Assembly (NCBI GenBank): GCA_023423675.1
Contig: JAFAFD010000289.1
Location: 1-7,642, forward strand
Direction: 5' to 3'
DNA length: 7,642 bases
Origin: Pseudomonadota bacterium
GTDB lineage: Bacteria > Pseudomonadota > Gammaproteobacteria > Xanthomonadales > Xanthomonadaceae
A model generated the notes under the pieces. It did not search any database. It was not told where the DNA came from and worked only from the letters and a program-made list of their open reading frames with translations. How positions within the stretch are numbered: the stretch's first letter is position 1; the number at the start of each line of letters is the position of its first letter. Shown in pieces: positions 1 to 7,482 of this stretch. The translations under genes were made by a program, and so were the position numbers.

Positions 1-10
1 CCACGGGTGA

Positions 11-2146
<2,136 letters not shown>

Positions 2147-2441
2147 TTCGAGCCTGAATGGGGGACGGAATGTGATTTCCGTCACCCGGCCCGAACCTGA
2201 ATGTCAAGCGAGCCGATTCAGGATGCGTTCGGCAATCCCCCCCTACCTTGCGCCAACTTTCCGCTCACCAGCCAGTTTCCGGTGAGCCGGCGCGACCCCC
2301 TCGATCGGATTGATCGTTTCTTTTGGGGTCGCCCACGGGGCGGCCCCGATGGCCGCCTCCCCATGACGCCAAGTCGTACCCCGGCCCGCAGCCCCCGCTG
2401 CGGGAATCCAGAGGTGCGGCCCACACGGAGCAAGGAGTTAT
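2147..2441 (+). promoter_or_regulatory. Hairpin-dense intergenic region and probable leader of the hydrolase gene
   Basis: This 295-bp gap carries no supportable gene but six inverted repeats. They are: GACGGAA/TTCCGTC (2164-2183); a 12-pair stem with a 5-base bulge (arms 2191-2202 and 2216-2232); GCTCACC/GGTGAGC (2263-2287); GCGACCCC/GGGGTCGC (2292-2332) enclosing CGATC-GGATT-GATCG (2302-2316); a 9-pair stem with one G-U pair around CCGAT (2337-2359); and CCCGCAGC-CCCC-GCTGCGGG (2385-2404). None has a T-run typical of an intrinsic terminator. AAGGAG at 2432-2437, 4 bases before the next ATG, is a strong ribosome binding site. The region could be a structured 5' leader, a small RNA, or repeat debris. 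No convincing sigma-70 promoter was identified. Confidence 0.5.
2171..2186. promoter_or_regulatory. Candidate CRP/Clp-type binding site
   Basis: TGTGA-TTTCCG-TCACC matches the CRP consensus TGTGA-N6-TCACA at 9 of 10 half-site positions. Xanthomonads carry Clp, a CRP homologue known to recognise nearly the same sequence. The site starts 24 bp after the fadH stop and its centre is about 263 bp upstream of the hydrolase start. It overlaps the loop and right arm of the hairpin at 2164-2183, so the resemblance may instead reflect that hairpin. No matching promoter was recognised at the usual distance downstream, which lowers confidence. Confidence 0.35.
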
Positions 2442-2900
2442 ATGAAACTGGCCTGGATTCTCTGGCTGTCGCAGTTGTTGCCGCAGCCGGCCGCTGATTC
2501 ATTGTGTTTGAGCACCACCGTTTACCTGGAAGCCCGCGACCAGACCCTGCGCGGCCAGCAGGCCGTCGCCGAAGTCGCACTGCGCCGCCTCGACAGCGGC
2601 CTGTGGGGTGATTCGATGTGCCAGGTGGTCACCGCGCGCAAGCAGTTCGCCCCGACCATCGTCTCCCCCGGCACCCAGCTGGGCAACGACGCGGCCTGGA
2701 GCGAGGCAATGAACGTGGCCTTCGACGCCGAGCGCAACTGGGCGCTGCCGGCCGGCGAACGCCGCGAGATCGTGCCCGGCGCCAGCCACTTCGCCGCGCT
2801 GTCCATCGCCAGCCCGAACTGGCGCAATGCCTACCAGGTGGCGACCATCGGCGACCACACCTTCTATAAGGTGCAGAACCTCAAGCCTCGCCAGTCGTAA
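2442..2900 (+). CDS. Small exported cell wall hydrolase, SleB (Hydrolase_2) type
   Basis: This 152-residue protein has the hallmarks of the SleB/Hydrolase_2 peptidoglycan-cleaving domain. TTVYLEARDQTLRGQQAVAEV (residues 25-45) corresponds to the family's YxEARgexxxGqxAV motif, with E30 as the likely catalytic acid. KQFAP follows at 67-71, and ASHFA (114-118) and IGDHTFYK (136-143) match the family's THF and IGxHxFY elements. K2 and a hydrophobic stretch at 3-13 suggest a short signal peptide cut near residues 17-19, so it probably acts in the periplasm. C22 and C60 could form a disulfide. The domain fills almost the whole mature protein, with no separate peptidoglycan-binding domain. Family members are lytic transglycosylases or spore-cortex hydrolases; this organism type makes no spores, so a wall remodelling role is inferred. 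The start is fixed by AAGGAG 4 bases upstream. Confidence 0.85.
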   Translation: MKLAWILWLSQLLPQPAADSLCLSTTVYLEARDQTLRGQQAVAEVALRRLDSGLWGDSMCQVVTARKQFAPTIVSPGTQLGNDAAWSEAMNVAFDAERNWALPAGERREIVPGASHFAALSIASPNWRNAYQVATIGDHTFYKVQNLKPRQS

Positions 2901-2908
2901 CGATCTGT

Positions 2909-2938
2909 TGCCGGCGGCAGCGTTGCCGCACGCCGGCA
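2909..2938. terminator. Hairpin after the hydrolase gene
   Basis: TGCCGGC (2909-2915) pairs with GCCGGCA (2932-2938), and inside it GGCA (2916-2919) pairs with TGCC (2924-2927) around GCGT, leaving a 4-base bulge on the right. It begins 9 bp after the hydrolase stop codon. There is no T-run, so it may slow or stabilise RNA ends more than terminate. Its right half overlaps the candidate -35 box of the GST promoter. Confidence 0.4.
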
Positions 2939-2952
2939 GGCTCTGGGATAGT
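2923..2952 (+). promoter_or_regulatory. Candidate sigma-70 promoter of the GST gene
   Basis: TTGCCG (2923-2928) and GATAGT (2947-2952) each match the sigma-70 consensus at 4 of 6 positions and lie 18 bp apart. A TG at 2944-2945, one base before the -10 box, gives an extended -10. Transcription would start near 2959, about 23 bp before the GST ATG. The ribosome binding site GGAG at 2973-2976 fits this. Inferred from sequence match only. Confidence 0.4.
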
Positions 2953-2981
2953 GGGCGTTTCCCGCCCCGCCTGGAGTTCCC

Positions 2982-3593
2982 ATGAAGCTGTACAGCAAGC
3001 CCGGTGCCTGTTCCACCGCCGACCACATCGCCCTGCAGTGGACCGGCCAGCCCTATGACGTGGAACTGCTGGACAAGGACACCCTGAAGGGTCCGGAATT
3101 CCTCAAGATCAACCCGGCCGGTACGGTGCCCGCCCTGGTCGACGGCGATTTCATCCTGCTGCAGAACGCGGCCATCATGGGCTACATCGCCGACAGCTTC
3201 CCGCAGGCTGGCCTGGCCGGTGATGGCAGTGCGCAGCAGCGCGCCGAAGCCACCCGCTGGCTGTCCTTCGTCAATTCGGACGTGCACCCGGCGTTCTCGC
3301 CGCTGTTCGGGCCGGCCAAGTTCATCGCCGATGAAGGCCAGTTCGACGCCATCCGCGCCGCCGCGCGCAAGCGCCTGCGTGGCCTGTTCGAGACCGCCGA
3401 CAAGCAGCTGGCCGACAAGCCGTGGCTGGCCGGTTTCCGCAGCTTCGCCGATCCCTACTTCTACATCACCCTGCGCTGGGCCGCGGCCGCCAAGGTCGAC
3501 CTGGTCGGCCTGGACAACGTGGCGGCGTTCAAGACCCGCATGGAAGCCGACGCCGGCGTGCAGGCCGTGCTGAAGGCCGAAGGCCTGGCCTGA
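2982..3593 (+). CDS. gst: Glutathione S-transferase, beta class (GstA-like)
   Basis: This cytosolic enzyme of 203 residues should conjugate or transfer glutathione, in detoxification or stress protection; its natural substrate cannot be told from sequence. The N-terminal thioredoxin-like domain (about 1-80) starts MKLYSKPGACS, as in E. coli GstA (201 residues), and C10 is the conserved cysteine that marks the beta class. P50 in GTVPAL is the cis-proline that holds the glutathione backbone. The helical C-terminal domain (about 87-203) has H102 in VHPAFSPLF, the N-capping box S154-F-A-D157, and the LRWA and KAEGL motifs of the family. At 61-62 it reads Q-N, where beta-class enzymes I recall have an acidic residue followed by S or G, a small change at the glutathione gamma-glutamyl site. 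GGAG 5 bases upstream supports the ATG. It probably has its own promoter. Confidence 0.95.
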   Translation: MKLYSKPGACSTADHIALQWTGQPYDVELLDKDTLKGPEFLKINPAGTVPALVDGDFILLQNAAIMGYIADSFPQAGLAGDGSAQQRAEATRWLSFVNSDVHPAFSPLFGPAKFIADEGQFDAIRAAARKRLRGLFETADKQLADKPWLAGFRSFADPYFYITLRWAAAAKVDLVGLDNVAAFKTRMEADAGVQAVLKAEGLA

Positions 3594-3603
3594 CGCCTGG
3601 GAC

Positions 3604-3655
3604 GGGGTCAGAACCCGGGGTCGGATCCGTCTGCGCAGCAGACGGCTCTGACCCC
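3604..3655. repeat. Long palindrome between convergent genes, probable dispersed repeat and two-way terminator
   Basis: Arms 3617-3634 and 3638-3655 form an 18-position stem around the loop GCA, with one mismatch (T3626/C3646) and one G-U pair; the top is CCGTCTGC/GCAGACGG. A second copy of the outer left arm, GGGGTCAGA at 3604-3612, pairs perfectly with TCTGACCCC (3647-3655) and could replace the first. GGGGTCAGA...TCTGACCCC hairpins are, from memory, frequent between genes in Stenotrophomonas. The element fills the 82-bp gap between the stop codons of the GST and SUFU genes, so it could end transcription from both sides. It has no T-run. Confidence 0.6.
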
Positions 3656-3675
3656 ACCCCGCGGGTTCGTCGCGC

Positions 3676-4731
3676 TCAGCCGATCTCGCGGATGACCTCG
3701 CCCTTGCCGTCGCGCAGCTGGGTCGGTACCACTTCAATGCGCAGCGCCTCCGCCACCGGGTACAGCCCGCGTTCGGCCGGCACCACCGCCATCGCCTGCA
3801 GCCCAGCCTCATCCAGGGCCCAGCGCGCGCTGTCGCTTCCAACATCATTTGCAGGCTCGCCAGCGGCAGGCACGAACGTCCACTGACGCTCACGGCTGAC
3901 CAGCTCCAGCGGCTTGCCATGGCGCAGGCGCAGGCCCAGCAGCTCGCTCACGCTCGACACCTGCCCGGCGCCCAGCACCAGCGTGGTCACCCCCGCCTCC
4001 TGCCGCCACCGCAACGTTTCAATGAACAGCATGCCGGTGCTGGAGCCTTCGCGTTCACTGCCCTCGCGCAGCTGTGCCGCCAGCGCGGGATCGTCGAGCA
4101 GGTTGCCGCGGTGCAGGTCGGTGATCCACAGCGGCATCGACGGCTGCAGGGCCAGCAGCACGTCGCGGGTCGACCAGCGCTTGACCGCTTCCATCTCCTC
4201 GTCGGTCAGGCCGACCAGCTGCAGGAACTGCAGGTGGCCGTTGGCGGTGTCACGCGCCGGCAGCTGCGGGTCGGCGATGAAGGCCAGATGGCACAGGCGG
4301 GTGTCGGTCTCCAGTGCGATCGGTCCGTTGGCATTGAGATGGTGGCCATCCTCGAACACGTTGCCGCTGCCGAACACATAGCGCGCCAGGTTCTGCAGCA
4401 GGTTCAGCGGCCACACCGGCGGCGTGCTGGTGGCGTCCTCGCCGGGCGCTGCCGCCAGCCGGAAGGTCAGCTCGAAGCCATAGCCACTGGCGTCGGCATC
4501 GCTGCTTTCCTTGGCATACAGTTCGGAAAAGCCGTAGGTGACGTAGTGCCAGTGCGGTACCGGCGCGTCGGCCCAGTAAACGCTGATGCCATCCAGCGGA
4601 TCCTGGCCGCCCAGCGTGTACGGCAACGCGGTGCCGTAATGGCGCGGCTCCTGGCCGGCATACAGCGGTGCCAGCGCGGCGTTGATGGCGTCCCAACCGG
4701 GCGTGTCGGTGGTGTCGTGTTCGTCCTGCAC
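3676..4731 (-). CDS. Suppressor of fused (SUFU) domain protein
   Basis: This 351-residue protein has an N-terminal SUFU domain (roughly residues 12-200), related to the animal Hedgehog-pathway regulator. Diagnostic stretches are PHWHYVTYGFSELY (59-72), GYGFELTFRL (83-92), WPLNLLQNLARYVFGSG (107-123), FEDGHHL (126-132) and GLTDEEMEAVKRWST (174-188). The C-terminal 150 residues are not recognised. It has no signal peptide or membrane segment, so it is probably cytosolic. Bacterial SUFU proteins have been proposed as immunity proteins of polymorphic toxin systems, but no toxin gene is seen here, and the real role is unknown. The GTG at 4731 is chosen because GAGGAG lies 6 bases upstream on the coding strand. 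The longer open frame to 4899 would overlap the preceding gene and has no comparable site. It starts 50 bp after the stop of the preceding gene and is probably co-transcribed with it. Confidence 0.88.
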   Translation of the reverse strand: MQDEHDTTDTPGWDAINAALAPLYAGQEPRHYGTALPYTLGGQDPLDGISVYWADAPVPHWHYVTYGFSELYAKESSDADASGYGFELTFRLAAAPGEDATSTPPVWPLNLLQNLARYVFGSGNVFEDGHHLNANGPIALETDTRLCHLAFIADPQLPARDTANGHLQFLQLVGLTDEEMEAVKRWSTRDVLLALQPSMPLWITDLHRGNLLDDPALAAQLREGSEREGSSTGMLFIETLRWRQEAGVTTLVLGAGQVSSVSELLGLRLRHGKPLELVSRERQWTFVPAAGEPANDVGSDSARWALDEAGLQAMAVVPAERGLYPVAEALRIEVVPTQLRDGKGEVIREIG

Positions 4732-4781
4732 GCAGGTCTCCTCGGGGGCAGTGGAATCCACCGCCCACTTTACCCGCCGCG

Positions 4782-5285
4782 TCAGGCCTGCACGACCTCG
4801 GTTGTGGCCGGCGACAGCAGCGCCTGGGTTTCCTGCCACCAGCGCTGGGCCAGCGCCGGACTGCGCGCTTTCGCCACGGCCTCCTGCAGTTCCGGGCACA
4901 GCCGTTCCAGCGACAACGCGTCCTTGCAGCGCTCGATCCTGAGCTGCATGAAGTAGCCCTTCAGGCCCAGATGGCGACGGACCGCTTCGCTCATCGCGTC
5001 GTACAGCTGCTGGTACAGCGCCGGGTCCTGCTCGCGGCCGCTGCTGAGGCCGCGCGCGGCGACCGGCTCGACCGAGCCGCCAACCACCTCGATCAGTTCC
5101 AGCGCCGCCAGTTGCTGCAATGCATCCTGCGGTGCGCGCAGGCCTTCCAGCAGGCCGCGCAGTTCGTTGTCATCGCGCCGGCCATCGACCATCAACAGGA
5201 TCGAACGCAGTCCCGCCGGCAGGCGACGGCCACGGTCTTCGATTTCCTGGCGGCCAGCGGCCGTCTTGGCGTGCAGCAGTGCCAT
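4782..5285 (-). CDS. Conserved-looking hypothetical protein, possible winged-helix N-terminus
   Basis: I do not recognise a named family for this 167-residue protein. The N-terminal part (about 5-68) reads KTAAGRQEIEDR, then LPAGLRSILLMVDGRRDDNEL, then a hydrophobic LQQLAALELIEVVGG. This layout, with helices ending in a short beta-rich LIEV segment, resembles small winged-helix modules seen in some proteobacterial regulators. The C-terminal part (about 88-155) looks entirely helical, with the segment HLGLKGYFMQLRIERCKDAL (105-124). No signal peptide or membrane segment is seen, and there are two cysteines (C120, C130). The ATG at 5285 is preferred: a run of seven G lies 4 bases upstream and the recognisable sequence begins there. 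An alternative in-frame ATG at 5315 (MKRIKDRGGC...) has a poorer upstream site. It sits 50 bp upstream of the SUFU gene on the same strand and probably leads that operon. Confidence 0.75.
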   Translation of the reverse strand: MALLHAKTAAGRQEIEDRGRRLPAGLRSILLMVDGRRDDNELRGLLEGLRAPQDALQQLAALELIEVVGGSVEPVAARGLSSGREQDPALYQQLYDAMSEAVRRHLGLKGYFMQLRIERCKDALSLERLCPELQEAVAKARSPALAQRWWQETQALLSPATTEVVQA

Positions 5286-5437
5286 GCATCCCCCCCGATC
5301 CTTGATACGCTTCATCTGCGCGCCCGGACGGACGCGCCCCCTTGCCCGCCATCGTCGGAGCCTGCGCAGCTTCCCCGAAGCGCAGGCCCTGTTGCAGATC
5401 GATGACAGGCCGAGCTTAGCGCATGTGCGGTGGTCGG
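5286..5437 (-). promoter_or_regulatory. Leader region of the hypothetical gene, with a hairpin and a G7 tract
   Basis: No gene is supported here. The hairpin at 5361-5386 has CCTGCGC pairing with GCGCAGG and TTC pairing with GAA around CCC, with a 3-base bulge. Nearer the gene, GCGCG/CGCGC arms flank 5319-5337. On the coding strand a run of seven G (5296-5290) lies just before the ATG and probably serves as a weak ribosome binding site. I found no -35/-10 pair I would defend; TAAGCT near 5412-5417 on the coding strand matches the -10 consensus at only 3 of 6 positions. Confidence 0.35.
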
Positions 5438-5460
5438 GTAGCGCCAGGCCATGCCTGGCG
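5438..5460 (+). repeat. GTAG-headed REP unit (SMAG-like), first of an inverted pair
   Basis: GTAG at 5438-5441 is followed at once by a perfect 8-bp stem, CGCCAGGC-CAT-GCCTGGCG (5442-5460). A tetranucleotide GTAG next to a short palindrome is the known design of the SMAG repeats, a large REP family of S. maltophilia. A further CCAGGC at 5472-5477 could pair with the right arm instead. Confidence 0.7.
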
Positions 5461-5483
5461 GCTTTTCTCCACCAGGCAAACAC

Positions 5484-5507
5484 AGCCGAGCGCGGGCTCG
5501 GCTCTAC
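5484..5507 (-). repeat. GTAG-headed REP unit (SMAG-like), second of an inverted pair
   Basis: On the minus strand GTAG (5507-5504) leads directly into AGCCGAGC-CCGC-GCTCGGCT, a perfect 8-bp stem with a 4-base loop. It lies in the opposite orientation to the unit at 5438-5460, so the two GTAG tags face outward and the hairpins lie between them, a dimer arrangement known for this family. It begins 9 bp after the prpE stop codon, so the RNA hairpin probably marks or protects the 3' end of the prpE message. Confidence 0.7.
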
Positions 5508-5516
5508 AGAATCGGG

Positions 5517-7397
5517 TTACCGCCCCAGCGCGCGGCGGATCTCTTCCAGCGCGCCGGGGTCATCCAGGGTCGACAGGTCGCCCGGGTCGCGCTGTTCGGC
5601 CAGCGCCTGCAGCGAGCGCCGCAGCAGCTTGCCCGAACGGGTCTTGGGCAGCGCGTTGACGACGTGTACATGCGCCGGCCGCGCCACCGCGCCCAGCGAG
5701 GCGGTCACCGCCGCCATCATCTCGGCCACCACCGGCGCCGGATCCTCGCCGTTGAGTCCCTGCTTGAGGGTGACGAACACCAGCGGCACCTGCCCCTTCA
5801 GTTCGTCCTTGACCCCGATCACCGCCGCCTCGGCCACGCGCGGGTGGCCGGAGATTGCCTCCTCGATCTCACGCGTGCCCAGGCGATGGCCGGCCACGTT
5901 GATCACATCGTCGGTGCGGCCAAGGATGAAGGTGTAGCCGTCGTCATCGCGGATGGCCCAGTCCAGCGAGCTGTACAGCAGTTCCTTGAAGTGGCTGAAG
6001 TAGCTCTGCATGAAGCGCGCATCGTCATTCCACACCGTACTCATGCAGCCCGGCGGCAGCGGCGGCGTGACCACCAGCACACCCTTCTGCCCGGCGGCGA
6101 CTTCCTCGCCGGTGTTCTCGTCGATCACCTTCATGCGATAGCCGAGATTGGGGAAACCCGGCGAACCGAAGCGCACCGGCTTCATGTCCAGCCCCGGCAG
6201 CAGGGTCAGCGCCGGCCAGCCGGTTTCGGTCTGCCAGTAGTTGTCGATGATCGGCTTGCCCAGCGCCTCGCTGATCCAGTGCGCGGTGGGCTCATCCAGC
6301 GGCTCGCCGGCGAGGAACAGATACTTCAGCGCATCCAGGTCGTGGCGGTGGATGAAGTCGGCATCGTGCTTCTTCAGCACGCGGATGGCCGTGGGCGAGG
6401 AGAACATCGTGCGCACGTTGTACTGCTCGCACAGCGCCCACCAGATGCCCGGGTCCGGGTTGGTCGGCAGGCCTTCGTACAGCAGCGAGGTGCAGCCGCC
6501 GATCAACGGCCCGTACACGTTGTAGGAATGGCCGACGGCCCAGCCCACGTCCGAGGTGGAGAACATCACCTGGCCGGGCTTGCAGTCGAACACGGTCTGC
6601 ATCGACTGCGCCATGGCCACTGCATAGCCACCGACATCGCGCTGCACGCCCTTGGGCTTGCCGGTGGTGCCGGAGGTGTAGAGCAGGTAGCTGGGTTCGC
6701 TGGATTCGAGCCATTTCACCGGCACGTCCACTTCGCCCACCTGCGCACGCAGTGCGGCGTACTCGACATCGCGTCCCTGCACGCGCGGCTCGGCCGGATC
6801 CAGCCCGCGCGAGACGATCAGCACGTGCGGCGGCGGGTTGGTGGCTTCGGCGCAGGCCGCGTCGACCATGGCCTTGTACGGAATGACCTTGCCACCACGC
6901 ATGCCGGCGTCGGCGGCGATCAGCAGTTTCGGCTTGGCATCGTCGATGCGCAGCGCCAGGTTGTGCGCGGCGAAGCCACCGAACACCACCGAGTGCACGG
7001 CGCCGATGCGCGCGCAGGCCAGCATGGCGAACACGGCCTCGGCCATGTTGGGCATGTAGATGACGACGCGATCGCCGTGGCCGACACCGAGGCGCTGCAG
7101 CACCGCGGCGAAGTCATTCACTTCGCGGTACAGCTGGCGATAGGTGATTTCGCGGGTGACGTTGGTTTCGGTGGAGACCGCGACCAGCGCGAGCTGGTCG
7201 GCGCGATCGACGAGGTGGCGGTCGACGGCGTTGTAGCAGAGGTTGGTTTCGCCGCCGACATACCAGCGGCGGAACGGCGGGTTGCTGTAGTCCAGCACCT
7301 GCTTCGGCGGCACATGCCAGTAGATGCGCTTGGCTTCCTCGCCCCAGAAGGCCTCCGGCTCGTCGATCGAGCGGCGGTAGGTTTCCTCGTAGTTCAT
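5517..7397 (-). CDS. prpE: Propionyl-CoA synthetase PrpE (acyl-adenylate-forming ligase)
   Basis: This 626-residue cytosolic enzyme activates propionate to propionyl-CoA through an acyl-AMP intermediate, feeding propionate catabolism. It has an N-terminal acetyl-CoA-synthetase-type region with EAFWGEEAKRIYW at 15-27, and the ATP-binding loop YTSGTTGKPKG at 240-250. VQRDVGGYAVA just after it is typical of PrpE rather than Acs. STSDVGWAVGHSYNVYGPL lies at 280-298, YWQTETGWP at 387-395, and the hinge with GRTDDVINVAGHR at 493-505. PKTRSGK ends with K590, the catalytic lysine whose acetylation is known to switch off this family (K592 in Salmonella). The ATG at 7397 has GGGAGG 8 bases upstream and fits the family length; the open frame to 7640 runs through repeat DNA. 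A GTG one codon earlier is possible. No prpB, prpC, prpD or regulator is adjacent. An acetate-preferring relative is possible but less likely. Confidence 0.95.
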   Translation of the reverse strand: MNYEETYRRSIDEPEAFWGEEAKRIYWHVPPKQVLDYSNPPFRRWYVGGETNLCYNAVDRHLVDRADQLALVAVSTETNVTREITYRQLYREVNDFAAVLQRLGVGHGDRVVIYMPNMAEAVFAMLACARIGAVHSVVFGGFAAHNLALRIDDAKPKLLIAADAGMRGGKVIPYKAMVDAACAEATNPPPHVLIVSRGLDPAEPRVQGRDVEYAALRAQVGEVDVPVKWLESSEPSYLLYTSGTTGKPKGVQRDVGGYAVAMAQSMQTVFDCKPGQVMFSTSDVGWAVGHSYNVYGPLIGGCTSLLYEGLPTNPDPGIWWALCEQYNVRTMFSSPTAIRVLKKHDADFIHRHDLDALKYLFLAGEPLDEPTAHWISEALGKPIIDNYWQTETGWPALTLLPGLDMKPVRFGSPGFPNLGYRMKVIDENTGEEVAAGQKGVLVVTPPLPPGCMSTVWNDDARFMQSYFSHFKELLYSSLDWAIRDDDGYTFILGRTDDVINVAGHRLGTREIEEAISGHPRVAEAAVIGVKDELKGQVPLVFVTLKQGLNGEDPAPVVAEMMAAVTASLGAVARPAHVHVVNALPKTRSGKLLRRSLQALAEQRDPGDLSTLDDPGALEEIRRALGR

Positions 7398-7459
7398 GAC
7401 GCAGCCCTCCCAGACAAAGTCATGCAATCGAGGATAGTCCGGCGCTGGCATGCGGGCCG

Positions 7460-7475
7460 CCCTACCTTGGTAGGG
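7460..7475. promoter_or_regulatory. 16-bp dyad upstream of prpE
   Basis: CCCTACC-TT-GGTAGGG is symmetric apart from the two central bases. It lies 63-78 bp upstream of the prpE ATG, a fitting position for an operator, but it could equally be part of a dispersed repeat. Between it and prpE (7398-7459) only the ribosome binding site is clear. A TATCCT on the coding strand near 7436-7441 resembles a -10 box but lacks a -35 partner. Confidence 0.35.
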
Positions 7476-7482
7476 GGTGGGG

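Noticed and set aside
2302..2316. RsmA/CsrA site suggested by GGA in a hairpin loop
   Set aside because: GGA in the loop of CGATC-GGATT-GATCG fits only the minimal core; one such site is too weak to list on its own.
2201..2497. 98-codon open frame before the hydrolase gene
   Set aside because: It runs out of frame into the hydrolase, is Arg/Pro-rich and lacks a ribosome binding site.
2499..3920. 473-codon minus-strand open frame
   Set aside because: It runs opposite the hydrolase and GST genes and into the SUFU gene; composition and lack of motifs mark it as a shadow.
4751..4761. GTGGA-A-TCCAC inverted repeat in the 50-bp gap before the SUFU gene
   Set aside because: Five-base arms with a one-base centre are expected by chance, and no other sign of a promoter or terminator is present.
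4732..4899. Longer N-terminus for the SUFU protein (ATG at 4899)
   Set aside because: It would overlap the preceding gene by over 100 bp and lacks a good ribosome binding site, whereas GTG at 4731 has GAGGAG at ideal distance.
3919..4956. 345-codon plus-strand open frame opposite the SUFU gene
   Set aside because: Gln/Arg-rich translation with no motif; the minus strand carries the recognisable SUFU domain.
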